A DNA stretch of 64,000 bases from Stereum hirsutum FP-91666 SS1 (lineage: Eukaryota; Basidiomycota; Agaricomycetes; Russulales; Stereaceae), in assembly GCF_000264905.1 (NCBI RefSeq), contig NW_006763136.1:291934-355933 (forward strand). The letters run 5' to 3'. Position numbers and translations under genes: made by a program. Within the stretch, counting starts at the first letter, position 1, and every line of letters begins with the position of its first letter. Shown one piece after another: positions 25,842 through 37,825 of the stretch. Under the pieces are notes generated by a model. The model made no database searches and was not told where the DNA came from. It saw only the letters and a program-made list of their open reading frames with translations.

Positions 25842-27144
25842 ATGCCGGCGGCGACCAACACGTACATTCATAGCCTGTCGTTGTCGAAGAGTATTCCTAG
25901 CGAAGACCCAAGAGAAATACCCGTTGAACGCGTGATCAAGAGAGAGGACCTGGTTGATATTGCCCCAGACCGCGAGGACTTTATCTTGGAGGCCGGTTCG
26001 ATCGAACATATCAGGGAAGCTTTGAAGATTCGCGCGCATAACAGAGAGTAAGTCCGTTCCACTTCCCCGTACCCGATCTCTCTGTGCTAAGTCTGTCTCG
26101 TACAGTCACTGGTTACTCCAGGCTCGTACGCGTCTCCATACCAGGGTGCGAGACCCCGCCGTGCGTGTCGCCAATCTCAACCCTGAGCCCGTGCCCGAGC
26201 CTGTCCCCATCAACACCCGGGATCGTCGCTCCATGTCCGTCACTCAGCTGAATCACCTATCCTATGAAGTATCCCGGAAGCTGTCCCTCCAGCCTGAGCC
26301 AACATTCGAAACGCCTACAGAACTCCATGCCACTTACATATACAACCTGAGCACGACCGACCAACTCATCTCTCCCCGTCCTCTCGGCCCCACGCACATG
26401 CTCATCGCCTTCTCCACTGAACCCCTCTCAGGTGTCTATCCCAAAATCCTCGAATGCCCCATCAACGATCTTCTCTTCGTCGCTAACTGTCCTAACCTGC
26501 TCCCTGACCTGGCTTCTGGCAAGAAGCTTCCTCACCGCTTGCCGAGGGACCTGCCTCGAGTCTTGTTACGCGTGAAGAACCTCGAGACGTTCGGTCCGTT
26601 GGTCGTTTATCTGCATACCAAGAACCAGGCGGCTCTGTTCCGTGCGCTCGTACCGGAGTGGATACGCGATGTCGTGCATCCATTGCCTATGTTGTTCAAA
26701 TCTGCTACAGCTGCGGCGACCTCACCGGTTCTGCTCTCGTCGCTTTCTAGTTCGTCTAGAAGTATCAATGGAGCTTCCTCTAGTAGAGGACGCACGGCGA
26801 GGCGTCGCAGGCGCAATGGATCTCCGGACAGTGATCTCACTATAGTCACTTCGCTTCCAACACAGACAGCTGCTAGGACCGTCGAATCTGTGGCGACAGA
26901 CCTCATTAATATCGAAGGCCTGGTCCCGTACGCCGCACGTCGTGACGACCTATCCACCACTTATGGAAGACTGAACAAACTCAAAGGGAATCTGGACCTG
27001 CTCGGGTACTACGGCAGGGAGGTTTGGATCGAGTTGGACGGTATGCGGGAGGTTTTAGGGAAGGCGTTGAGTGAGAAGAAGAGGATGAAGGCTGAGAGCT
27101 CAGATAAGGAAGATGGTGCTCAGGCCTCTGTCAGTGGGCGATGA
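25842..27144 (+). CDS. Clp1-like protein (clampless family), copy 1
   Basis: 414 aa, two exons (25842-26047 and 26106-27144; AG acceptor after TCGTAC). I recognise it as a homologue of Clp1, the mushroom regulator needed for clamp-cell formation in Coprinopsis. Family-like stretches are SIPSEDPREIPVERV near the N-terminus, WLLQARTRLHTRV at the start of exon 2, then ECPINDLLFVANCPNLLP, PRDLPRVLLRVKNLETF, PLVVYLHTKNQAALF and LVPEWIRDVVHPLP. The tail is Ser/Arg-rich (RTARRRRR). It has no known enzymatic domain. A second, divergent member lies at 33144-34068 on the opposite strand. Family assignment is from remembered sequence; a role in clamp formation here is inference. Confidence 0.65.
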
Positions 27145-27469
27145 GGCCTTGAGGGTCGTTCAGTCAGATTTACCCTTTATGTTTTTCCCTTATTTTCTTT
27201 TTCCTCTGTGGCTTTGTACTATACTCATTATGCCTCCTCATTCCGTACATATGCTTTTACTGTTATGTCTGTTATCTTATGCTCTGTACAGTTCGAGCTG
27301 GGCTCGCCACACTGTTGTTCTCCTACGCCACACATGAAATTGACACCAATTTGACGCTTATCGGTCCGATAATTCACCCGCGATAGCCGTTCATCACTCT
27401 CACTTGGACCCTCGCCACATCCAACCTTTCCTCTTAACTGAACCTCAAGCTGTCTCCGACGACGTTCAT
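27145..27469. other. Short intergenic region
   Basis: 325 bases holding the T-rich 3' UTR of the Clp1-like gene and the promoter of the next gene. No other element was seen. Confidence 0.5.
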
Positions 27470-29430
27470 ATGCTGAGGAGATGCTTGGCCGTTCCTCGCG
27501 CCGGCCTTGCTTCACCATCCACGTCGACTCTCATAATAGTGACAACACCCCATAACTTGGACCTGCAATGTCTCAAGGCGCAGAACCATAGCACTCCGAG
27601 TTATAGGGAAAGGGCACCCGAACTGAAGAGGGTACCGAAATCGAAGAAGGATTCGAAGAGCTTGAGGGTGAGTTCTTACTTGCTCTGTATTTGTCAGTTT
27701 GGGTGTGGACATCGTACGGATGGTTGGTGGTAGCCACAGTTAGTCGTGTATCCGTGGTCGAATATATAGCTATGAACACTTGGGAGGTTGTCATCTTTTA
27801 AGAGTCTTACATAGAGCTGTCATTGTGGACCATATCTTCAAGGCGATGTCCATTTCGTTGTTCTCGTGTCACGTACCCCAGCAGAAGTCATATGCTCAGA
27901 CTGTCGCATGCCATTCCATCACGACAACAATGAAGACTGTATTTCTTACCTGAGCAGTGCACTTCTGCTGGACAGCACGTTTGAATTCTCAATAGATCGT
28001 TCTCGCGATTCTGATTTTCTCGTCCATATCTTGTCAGACAGCCGGAACCACACCTGGATCCGTCATTCCACTCGTTATCCCCCTACGGAGCAACACTCCC
28101 ATCCTTGACTCCTCCCATCCTGCAGCAGGCATACCTCTGCGGCAACTTAAAACCCCGAAATGGTCCTGTCCACTCTTTTCCCTGAACGCATATCCGAAAG
28201 CCCTACTATCTCAGCGGGACCTGCCTTACGACGAACACCTCCCACCGTATAACGTCGAACGTTACCCCCCGGAGTCAGACCAGCCAAGAATGCAGAAGGG
28301 GCGCTCCAAGAGAGGAAGGATCAACTTTTCGATGCAGACGACGTTTTTCAATAAGTGGGTGGAAGTGGACGCAGTGAGGAGGTCGGTGATGAAAAGGAAG
28401 TTGAAGCATGCGGTGGAGTTGATAGTGACGAAGGGAGCGAATACCGGGTGTACTGAGGAAGGGGTTGGCCAGTACGGGGAGGCTATACTGGGAGCGCAGA
28501 AGGTCGTGTTTGATGAGAACGATGCGGGTGAGGAGAAGTGGCTGATCCCTGGTGCGTATCCTTTACTTTGACATTTTCGATCAGGAGGTTTTTGGTCGGT
28601 GTGCTTGACTAAGTTGTGGGTTAGATTACACGTATGTGTTCATCCCGAAGAACCAAGTATTCCTCATGGGGCTTCAGAGGATGATAGAGCTGGTACGCGA
28701 GGCACTGGTCTCACTTAAGAGACAAGCCGTGGTCTTTGAAGCCAAATTCGGACGGACCCTCCAGTACCCAAAACGAAATGTAAATCTCACAATTTCTACA
28801 ACCATGGTGTTGTACATACTCAAGTCTGATCCCGTCTGCAGGATCCAACAAGTCCGCAAACCACGATGCCGCCTCTTCTCCCAGTTCCCCCTGCGATCAG
28901 CCCCCGGCCTACAACCGAAGCCGACCCAATCCCCTTGGCCAAACATTACCGGAATGTAAGTACTCCGTTCGCCAGAGGTATATGCCTACGACGAACTCTC
29001 TCCTAACACTTACCGTTTCACCTATCGCGCTGTTCTTCAGTTAGACAGCCATATAGGTGCCAGCAACTACGTTGGTCGCCTCGCCGCTTTCGGTCCTGGC
29101 TCTCTCACCGACTTTACCCTTCCCTCCGCCGCCCCCTTCGAGAATCCTGGCAGAATCTCTACCAATAATGCTCAATGGAAAAGGAAGCTCGTATGGGAAC
29201 AGGGCTTCGGTGAATGGACTGTCCGTCCCAAACGGAAGAAGTCGAAGAAAGAAGACAAAACGAAGATTGCGGCGACGCAGCAGAAGATGAGCGCGAGGCA
29301 GAGAACGCCGGGGAATGTGGAGAAACATAGGACGTTTAGGATGAGGAAGGTGCCGGTGCCGACGAAATTGGATTCGAAATTGACTGGGGAGCGGAAGGTG
29401 CCTATGAGGGAGAGGGATCTGCATAGTTAG
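27470..29430 (+). CDS. Conserved protein of unknown function, possibly mitochondrial
   Basis: Not recognised. The 3' half is a clean exon chain: 28038-28551, 28625-28779, 28842-28955, 29041-29430, with matching phases and proper GT-AG signals. It encodes LPYDEHLPPYNVERYPP, NKWVEVDAVRRSVMKRKLKH, then WLIP/DYTYVFIPKNQVFLMG, LREAL-type helices (MIELVREALVSLKRQA), and a very basic C-terminus (RPKRKKSKKEDKTK). The proposed first exon, 27470-27667, starts MLRRCLAVPRAGLASPSTS, which looks like a mitochondrial presequence, but how it joins 28038 is unclear: one 370-nt intron is possible, or a middle exon from the open frame at 27814-28040. The basic, aromatic-rich character would suit an RNA-binding or mitoribosome-associated protein; that is speculation. 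Confidence 0.6.
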
Positions 29431-29862
29431 GCTTGTGTGGGCTCATTCAACGTCGACGTGTTTTTGGTTGTCAATGAGTAGCAGAGTACGACGTGGGATC
29501 GCGGAAATCATTCTTATCTTACCGGGTCTCTTCACTATCCTATCCAACTACTGGTGTTGTCCAGACTGGCTGGTATCTTCCTCGTTCAACCTACATGTCA
29601 TGAGTACTTTCATATGCTCAACTTTCATCGGTGCGACATATACGCTCGCCACTGTGCCACATCGCCAAGCGGCCCAGCCGGAGAAACGATCACCTGACGC
29701 CACATGCGAATTCCGATCGTAACAATGCTTTGCCCGGCGTGTGCGCACAGCTAAACCAGACCCATCCGCCTTCGCATCCCCCACGCTTTGCCAGCTCATC
29801 ACACATTCCACGTACAACGCCTCAAAAACTAGGTCAAAATTTGATTGTGTTAGTGGAGCAAA
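29431..29862. other. Intergenic region upstream of the PBDC1-family gene
   Basis: 432 bases; 3' UTR of the unknown gene and the promoter of the next gene. No additional feature was seen. Confidence 0.5.
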
Positions 29863-31027
29863 ATGACAACGGTGGCTACTTCGAAGTTTGACCCCAACAA
29901 CGCACAAAATGCGGTCGAGGTGCGTTATATCTTACCTGGTGTACCGGATGGCGTATGGGATGTAAACCGTTATGGCTGACGCTATTGTAAATCTGAACAG
30001 ATCGAGAAACAGTGAGTCTAGGATATATTATGATGTGTGATGCTATTGAAATGCTCACGGCGGGGTCTGCGATGTGGTGACGGTCGTGAAGGTTCGCTGT
30101 GAAGGCTGTTGAGCAAGCCCAGGTACGTTCCGTTTGCTGCGTATCATGTTCTATGTCTACTAATGCTTCACTTTTGGTTGGACTGGTAGACTTACTGGAA
30201 TCTCCTCGAAAAGATCTCACCGCGAGAACTCAGGCTCACCAAGTCCGTAACTCTCATCACCTGATTCTACACCCACCATACCTCGCCATCTGACATCTGC
30301 TCTTCTCTCCGGTCCTATTATCTAGACTAGATGATGAGATCTACGAACACACAATGAAGACGTTCCCCGAGTTCGAGGAGGAAGGTCACGCAAAGCTCAT
30401 CCGACTGGACGAGGATGCCATGAAGAGCAAGGACGGGAAGGAGAAGTGGAGGACATTTATCAATTCGTGCGTTCTACTCCCTTTGTACCGAACTCCACTC
30501 CCCTCGCTTTGAATACCTGCGTCACTTGTGCTCGATGGGTTTACTCACGGTAAGCTTGGGATTCAATTGGATGATCAGGTACGAGAAGAAAGTGAAGGAC
30601 CACAACTTTGGCTCGCTCATCCGAATGAACTGTGAGGATGAGTATAGCGAGACGAACACTATCTTCGGTGAGTCCGCCCATCCACGGTTATATCACCAAT
30701 GAAGTGCCCGCTGATATTGTTACTCCAACCTCACCTTTCAGTGACACGAATACAGGTATGCTACGGTGTTTCTATTTGTTCACTGGCACCTTTATTGATA
30801 CTCTGTCGTACCCATGTAGTTCTACGCTATCGAAGTAAGCATATCTTCGACTGCTGTTGCGTCTCATACTTGGACTAACTTGTCCGTTGCCACGTCAGAT
30901 CGCCCGCAACCGTCTAGGCCTGAACGACAAAGCGCACGAGATTGCAAAAGAAGAAGCCCGCAAAGAGAAGGAGAAGAAAGAGAAAGAGGCTGCAAAAGCT
31001 GCGAAGAAGAAGAGCAAGGCGTCATAA
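29863..31027 (+). CDS. PBDC1-family protein (Polysacc_synt_4 domain)
   Basis: 179 aa, nearly all one domain, matching the usual size of eukaryotic PBDC1. Diagnostic stretches are KFDPNNAQNAVEIEKQFAVK, AVEQAQTYWNLLEKISP, DDEIYEHTMKTFPEFEEEG, DHNFGSLIRMNCEDEYSETN and FYAIEIARNRLGLNDKAHE. The tail is a charged Lys/Glu/Ala helix ending KKKSKAS. Nine exons: 29863-29919, 30001-30011, 30092-30122, 30190-30242, 30326-30466, 30579-30667, 30742-30755, 30820-30834, 30899-31027. Exons of 11, 14 and 15 nt are all needed for the conserved sequence and every phase fits. Despite the domain name, no polysaccharide synthesis role has been shown; the family is poorly characterised, with suggested links to nascent-protein or chaperone function. 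Confidence 0.9.
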
Positions 31028-31800
31028 CGCTCTCGTCTTCCAGCCTACCCCCCACTCCCACTTCGTTATACCCTCCTGTCCTTCGACTTCTTCCTCTAAA
31101 TACCAGATTCGGTCTTGGGATGAGGACGGACCGTTGGCGATGTACTGGTGCCAGGTGTGCGTTGTAGGAGATGAAGGGGGAAGTGCAAAACGTGATAGCG
31201 ACATCGCGAGCCCGGGCAGTCATTGGTGGTGGTGGAATGGTGTACTTATTGGCAACTTATTGGCTGTATTCCTTATTCGTCACTTTTATGCACATTGGGT
31301 TCGAAGGGTTCTGGATATCTCGTCTCGTCGGCCGTCCTGACTTTCGCTCATGGTGGACACACCTTCCTAGTGCTAATACACATCGGAACGCACTACCCAA
31401 AATATCCACCAGGCTCCTAATCATACCGTCGCTGCCTCGGGCCTTGAGATCTTTACTCAGTCAAGCGTGGTGGAATGTCGCCGATGGTCCGAGACCTGGG
31501 AGTAGCGTAGCTGTGTGGCATCTACTGCACAGCTAGGGTGAACCGAAGCCCATATTCACGTATATGTGAAGCCTGCCTCAGATGCGGGTCGAGGCGTATT
31601 TCTTCGAAGTCCCCAGCACAGGATGAGGCCTGTTCGATCTTCCTCCTTCCAGCAAGGGCAGTACACGACATCTCGAACATTACCGCAAGGGATGGCATAT
31701 CACCCTGAGCGAAGAAAATAACGATGTAAGATATCGCAGTTTTGATTTACATAAAATATATGTGCAGAACAGCAAAACGGTCATACCTGTTATACAGTTA
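31028..31800. other. Intergenic region between the PBDC1-family gene and tRNA-Asp
   Basis: About 770 bases. No motif-bearing frame. Its right end holds the Pol III terminator of the tRNA gene. Confidence 0.5.
31774..31777 (-). terminator. Pol III terminator for tRNA-Asp
   Basis: A run of four T on the minus strand, about 23 nt after the discriminator base; the first T-run downstream of the tRNA gene. Confidence 0.5.
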
Positions 31801-31896
31801 CTCCCTGGCGGGGAGTCGAACCCCGCTCTCGCGCGCACAAGATTTACGCTCGTAACGATGACAGGCGCGTGTACTAATCCGATATACTACCAGGGA
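31801..31896 (-). tRNA. tRNA-Asp (GUC) with a 23-nt intron
   Basis: On the minus strand the acceptor stem is TCCCTGG paired with CCAGGGA, and G73 is the discriminator, as expected for eukaryotic tRNA-Asp. The T-arm is CGGGG-TTCGACT-CCCCG. The anticodon stem is CGCGC/GCGCG with loop CTGTCA|C, giving anticodon GTC. The loop is broken after position 37 by 23 nt, the canonical intron position; removing it leaves 73 nt. Internal A and B boxes are present (B box GGTTCGACTCC). The CCA tail is not encoded, as usual for nuclear genes. Confidence 0.93.
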
Positions 31897-33143
31897 TAGA
31901 AACTATCTCCAAACTGTTGTCATTGTCCATAATCTGACCAGGAGCGATACTGCCCTGCCTTGGGCTCGTTTTACTTCCAGCTCAGAGCATACCTTAGAGT
32001 TAATACTACGTAATAGTACTTTGTGAGCTGTTCCTCGGGAGTCAATAAAGTAGCTGCATCTGGCCGTCGCGGTTCAAAGCAATTCAAAGCGCAAGTGGCA
32101 CTGTCAAAGCACTGTGGCGTCCATGTGGTCTCGGAAACTCGGAACGGAAGCAAACAGTAACACGCTTCGGAAGCGGAAGTCCGAACCTCCACGCGACATC
32201 TCCTTGAGCCAATCAGGATGCGCGACCGAGAGCGGGCCCGTTGGGTAATAAAACCAAAAAAAGGAGAGAAAAGAAGAGAAAGGAATTCGAAGGCGTCGGT
32301 ACAGTACGCGTAACGTTGGCAGATTCTGTCGCTTTTCCCAGCCCAGCGAGGGATTCGCGCAATTATACCGTATGCTCTCGGTTTCACTTTCGCTTCTTGC
32401 TTCTTCTGTATCGTGATTGGGATGCCCGCGTGATGAACTCGGACGCCAGTGTGGTCAGATATGGATTGGATTGGATTGTGATTGGATTGGAGAGCAAAGC
32501 GAACGAACTAGCAGAGGCAAAAACAGACGACGCGCAGCGATCTTGACGGTAAGCGATACATACAATATGTGTTCCGAAAGCGATGTGAGTAAGGAAGTAG
32601 GGAAGGGTAGAACTAGGGACGGTGGATAGGAGAATGGTGATGTCGATGAATGGTCCGAGTGGTGTACATGCTACAGTGCGGCTTGTACACTATTAGACAA
32701 GAGTTGTAAAAGCGAAGCGACAAACACAGTTCGTTCCACGAAGGTAGTAAGGTTAACTGGTATGTTTTGGGAGAAGGGGAGGAGAAGGGAAGATGCTGCA
32801 GAAAGGAGGAACGACTAGATTACAGAGGCGACGACAGACGTAAGGTAGATGGTATCCGTCCGGTCAAGATTGTAAGGGAATAAGCCGAAGCAGATGATGA
32901 AGCAGTGGAGAAAGATGTTGCTGTCGAGAAAGGAAATATTGCGAGCAAAACAGGGGAGAAAAAAGCAGGAAAGCAGAACCTTTTAGAGTGAATAGGAAGG
33001 TGACGATAGGGAGGTATAAACAAGATGCGAAACAGAGAACCCAAAGCGAAATGATTAGAATAAACATACAATTGGAGGAGACCGATCCTTCCTTTTATCT
33101 AGCGCAGAAACCGGAGAAGTTTTGGGAACGAGGACCAGGCGAT
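31897..33143. other. Intergenic region
   Basis: About 1.25 kb between tRNA-Asp and the 3' end of the second Clp1-like gene. It has short GATTG repeats near 32463-32490 and purine-rich tracts. No gene was supported; part should be the 3' UTR of the minus-strand gene. Confidence 0.5.
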
Positions 33144-34068
33144 CTACACCTGTCCCGACAGCACCATGTTCAACGCGCCCAGGATGACCTCCCACGAGAA
33201 GTCCATCGCGGCCCAGAGATCCCTATCATAAACACCCAACGAACACGCCGTCCTCCAGACGTTGGTTGCGAACTTCGCCAGGCCCATCAACGCGCTAACC
33301 CTGTCGCCTTGCGCGGTTTGCGCTAAGTACGTCGCGAAATGTGCCGCCGAGAGATGCGCTAGCGGGCCAGCGGAAGAGCTCCCGGCACGACCGGAGGAGA
33401 GGGTGATCATCTGCATGGGCACGGGAAGAATCTGATGCACGAGCCGTTCCAGCCGGCGCGAGACGAGGAAGGTATGGATGGCGATGAAGGCGTGCTCTTC
33501 TGGGACTTGAACGGGGATGACAGGGGTGGGTACCAAGCCGTTCGATCGTGGTTGCATACGTGGGGGTGGGAGACGAGGGAAGCCTGCACAGTTGGCGACG
33601 AGCACCATGTGGTGGGCAGGGACTAGGAAGGCCATGTTGGATGTAGAAGAGGGGGATGTAATGGCGAGGATGCATGTGGGGTTGGATGGGGAATACGGGA
33701 ACTCGAACGACGGGGGTAGATGGTGCGTTGGCATCGTTTGTGGGATAGGTACGCGTGACAGAGAGCTGGTGAGTCTACAAATGAAAGTTAGCTGATGATA
33801 ACGTATATAGAAATGTGAAGGGGACGCACTCCTCTGCGCGAGCCCAGAGACCCTTTCGGATGTACTCGAAAGGCACGGTGGCGAGGTTGGGTTCGACCGC
33901 ACAGATCGCGTCTCGGCTGACCTCTGAGAAGGCCGGCTTGGAAAGCGTTCGGGGAAGTTTGAGAGAGGGGAGGGAAGCGGAGTGGTGGTGGTGCTGCATG
34001 GTATTGGTCGATGAGCTCTCTGCGTACGTGGGTTGAGATGCGGCATGACGGGCAGCGACTTGAAGCAT
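33144..34068 (-). CDS. Clp1-like protein, copy 2
   Basis: 289 aa from two exons (33830-34068 and 33144-33774, intron 55 bp, phase 2). Features remembered from Clp1 proteins are the start MLQVAARHAASQPTYAES, the block LPSLKLPRTLSKPAFSEVS, then VPFEYIRKGLWARAEE, and SRVPIPQTMPTHHLPPSFEF. Further on come MAFLVPAHHMVLVANCAGF and PVIPVQVPEEHAFIAIHTFL. The C-terminal half (ALMGLAKFATNVWRTACSLG, LWAAMDFSWEVILGALNMVL) is the more conserved part of the family. It shares the VANC...LP and P-V-V block order with the copy at 25842-27144 but is clearly divergent. Predicted role is regulation of clamp or dikaryon development; no enzymatic domain is visible. Confidence 0.7.
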
Positions 34069-34166
34069 TTTGTAGTAGGAAGAGGAAAGGTGTTTGTGTG
34101 TGTGCTGAAAGCGGAACAATGGAGGCGATGGCGTTGACGAGCAAAGGAGCGAAGAGGAAAGGAATG

Positions 34167-34173
34167 TTATATA
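34167..34173 (-). promoter_or_regulatory. TATA box of Clp1-like copy 2
   Basis: TATATAA on the minus strand, about 100 bp upstream of the ATG at 34068. Good consensus and spacing. Confidence 0.45.
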
Positions 34174-36889
34174 CGCGAGCCTCCATCGAAGACCCGTTCA
34201 ATGTCGCTGCAAAGGGACGCTCGTTTGTGCAGCCTTCCTAATCCGGTCGAGGCGCGTCGCGTGTATGGCGCAGGCCCCCTTCCTTTCCGTGTTCCTACCT
34301 TAAACGCGTCCCAAATCTAGCCAGTATCTCTCTGCTTCTCTCACCCTTCCACTCGGTCTCCATCACGACTCAAACCTTCACCAACAACGACTTCCCCGTA
34401 CAGTAAGTCCGTACATGGAGCGCGTTGTACTCCCAGCCAGATGTCTCATTAGGATCCTTTCCTCGCGTCGGTCATCCATGCTGTAACTTCAGTTTTTTCA
34501 TGTGCTCCACCGGTCCTTTGAACGTCTTTGTTTCCTAGTATCGACATCGTACATGTCTTTTTTTCACTCACAGCTTGCTTGGAGTACTGTACTTGCGCAT
34601 AGCTGTCCTCCACCCATCTCGTTACACCGCCATCCATATACGGCATAGCCCACTCACGCACCCCCGAATATGCCTCGAATCGTCTGCCGATCTGGCCTCT
34701 CTTTGCAAATATCATGTTCAACACCGACGCCACTGCAAACGACCGTCTGGCGAACGATGATGCCCTGCGAAGAACCCTCGTGCGCATTCGATTCTGAACT
34801 TCTTTCTGTGGCCCCGTGATGCTAAAAGCAGGGAAGCAAAGCGCAAGAAGAGCGAGAAAGCACTTCGCGATTGGATCACGCTGCCCCGTCTGGGTATCTC
34901 TGCAGATCTCGATGCACCTTGTTCATCTCTTTCAACCTGCCGCTTTTGGTATACAGAACCGAATGTTGGTTTGTCGCTCGGGGCCTGGGCTGCTATATTA
35001 AGAGTTTTGCCTCGATGCGTGTTGAAGTCACTGGCCAGTCGTGGGAAGGCTTTGGAGGGCGTGGGGCTCAAAAAATTGCGTATCTGAAGATAACGGGCCA
35101 CAGTGGCGCACGTATCACTTTCGCGACGTCGACCGACTTGCGCAGGATGCACAGCTGTCCAGAACTGCCTTCAAAGCGAGGTACGAATTTTGCTTCGAAC
35201 CTTGCATGGAATGGTGCCTTGACTGTACGTGGGCTTACCGGTAGCATCATAGGTACTTATTGGCATTGCGGAGAAGGTTTGGCGTTGCGCTCGAGACAAA
35301 TTTGTCGCTGTATGTTTTCCGGCGCTAACTTCTGATCTCGGACACGACGACTGCTTCACCCAAGCTCAAGCACCGGGCATGATCTCTTTCCACTCAAAAC
35401 ATATCAGATCACTCCCGCATTTTCGAGGCGGCCAGGGGCCTCGAGCCCCGACATACGCAATCATATCAACCTCCGGCGCTCGGGATTCTCGAGAACGATT
35501 AACTCTCCATTCTACATGCGCCACCCTCGCAAACTTGGAGGTAAGTATTTGGGGCCACGATCGCTCAATGTTCTCGACCGTCTGCGACCGCCATCATGCG
35601 CTTGTGCGCAGATAAGTACCTGACTCATAGCCTCTGTCATTGGCAATATCTGCGATGTCCTCGACTTCGAGGAACCCTCTTCGTCCGGGCTCATTCATCC
35701 CTTAAGTTCAAGGGACCCTCGCGGCGCCATTCAATTCCTGATTAACGTCAGACATGTCCACGTACGTTGTACGTCGACGTCCTAAGCTGTGTGTTTCTCT
35801 ACTCGCTATGTGGAATATTCTAGTGCTGTAGGCTTCGCTGGAACATATCTCCGTCTTGTGGGACGCTTGCTTGCTCTCGCTGAACTCTTCGCATTGTCCT
35901 GATATTATACACTTGCCGCTAAGTGATTCGACTTTGAAAGCCGATACGATGTTCGCATCATACATCGGGGCTTTCTACGCTCTTCATCTCAAGTTGGGCC
36001 TGTCCGAGATCTCGTGCCTTTCATTTCACCGCGTGTTTTTCATCATACTTATGCCGATCCATTCAAATTTCCTTCATACTATCAGCGCCAGTCAAAGTTT
36101 GAGGGTTCCGGACATTCGACGGTGCGTGGCACCGATATCTGGTATATGATATACTTACTTTACTTGCTCGGGCTCGCTGTACTGTATGTACTAGGCCTCG
36201 ACGGCGTACGACTAAGAGGGTAAGGTCGTTCCATCGAGGCGGAGTTTGACTTTTCTTAGCTTGAAGCCTTGGTTTCAACCCGGTGTTTGGAAGGAACTTG
36301 GGAAGCTGACGAGAATGGCAGTCCTTGTACTCAGTTCTGGGGCCACCTCTAGGGCCCATTTTGGTCGTCGCTCATAGGCGCGAGTGGTTTTCTTCTAATG
36401 CACATATGTGATAGCTTGCATTGCAGAGTATAAGACGGACTACGCTGTGGAGCGTATCAGCTCTTCGTGATTCCAAGTTGAGTTCGCCGTAGTGAAACAA
36501 TGACACCGGAAACAAAATGATGTTTCAGAATTTGCTTCCGTTCGCTATTGTGGCGCGCCACTTTGCTTCTCGCGCTACGACGAGTTCAAACCATGGCATC
36601 GATATCACTTCACTTCTGTGCGACTACCGTCTAGGGTGAAGTCGTTGTTCAATCGCAATCCATTTAGATAAGTGCTCCTTTGTGATTATATGGAGACGAA
36701 CTGGGAGGATCCACCACATTCATGACGGCGCAGCTCAGAATAAGTAGAGCAAAGTGTATCCATATCTGGGTACAATGCTCAGTCTTTTCTTAGCTCGGGT
36801 TCTTGTGGCGCCCCCGAGTTGGTACGTATATTTTACAAACACTGGCTCTTTTACTCTTGCCCTCTGTCGCACTCTGCTTCGATAGATAA
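34174..36889. other. Gene-poor interval
   Basis: About 2.7 kb. Several short plus-strand frames exist (for instance around 34870-35335 and 35856-36149) but none carries a motif I recognise or links by splicing into a longer protein. Given the broken exonuclease gene next door this may be old decayed coding sequence. Confidence 0.4.
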
Positions 36890-37574
36890 ATGTCTACGAC
36901 AGATTTCGTACTCTGTGACGACAATGCAGATGCTTCTCTATAGGATACACTGCCCATGCTTCAATCATCTAAAACGCTCGTCCTTGATTGCGAAGGTCGT
37001 AATCTGGGTGAAACCCGCGGAGCGCTGTTCATCATCACTCTTCGAACAACCTCTCCCGCACACACATACAGCACCTCATCGACGCGTTCCGCCTCACTCT
37101 ATCGGAACTTTGAGTCGTCCGACATAACGAAGACCATGTTCGAAGGTCGGATGGATTAGCGCCTTGTATCACGACCATCCCGTCTTGTTGAAGAACGTGC
37201 TGGGTCTACAGTTGGCAGATGTGGCGTCGAGGACGCTAAGTAATACTGAACGATACTTGGGACTTTGAGGTGAAGACGTCGAGTCTGGATCGCGGCATTA
37301 TGGCTGGATGAACTGCCTACTCTCGCAGAGACACATCCGCTACGCTGCAGACGACGTTAAGTTGATTAGCGTCTCCACAATATCTTCACAGAGAAGGTTT
37401 CTCGACGCAGGTTCGCCCAACATTCTCCCCAGGCAGAGCGAACACTACGTCACTCTTTACAAGGTCGTACAACCCACCGAATATAAGCGACATTTGCTTC
37501 CCCTCGAGATCCTTGAGGTGACACGATCGCTTGCTATGTGCGAAAGAAGTTTAGACGTTGTGAGAGAACACTGA
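36890..37574 (+). pseudogene. Broken RNase D-like 3'-5' exonuclease gene
   Basis: Remnant of a DEDD-family exonuclease of the RNase H fold. From ATG at 36890 the frame reads MSTTDFVLCDDNADASL, then a TAG stop (36941-36943), then DTLPMLQSSKTLVLDCEGRN with the Exo I motif (D-x-E in LDCEG). A frameshift follows near 37060 (HLIDAFRLTL in a second frame), then SSDITKTMFEGRMD back in the first. Another shift at about 37157 leads to ALYHDHPVLLKNVLGLQLAD in a third frame. The Exo III motif (RYAADDVKL, Y-x3-D) comes near 37330, then LLPLEILEV near the end. Nucleotide similarity to a coding sequence is obvious, but one stop and at least three frame changes rule out an intact product unless several unseen introns exist. 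Confidence 0.7.
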
Positions 37575-37825
37575 CAGAGAAGCCATTCTCTAAAGTCGGA
37601 TGGAGGAAGATGAGCCGGAGATTATGTTAGGTTTGAGTGCGTAGCGAGCTAACGGGCAGTGTACGACGAGGACGGCTGACACGCAAGGTTAGTTCCTGCT
37701 CCCTCTGGTGTACTGTAGACTTACCGCGACGATGTCGACTTGTCTTCAGTTAGTGAGACTTCAAGAATGTTTTGGGCTATATCAAGGGATATAAATATTG
37801 TTTACATACAAATCTTGTATAGACC

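Noticed and set aside
34871..35335. 154-codon plus-strand frame
   Set aside because: No motif; overlapping frames in all phases; may be old decayed sequence but cannot be supported.
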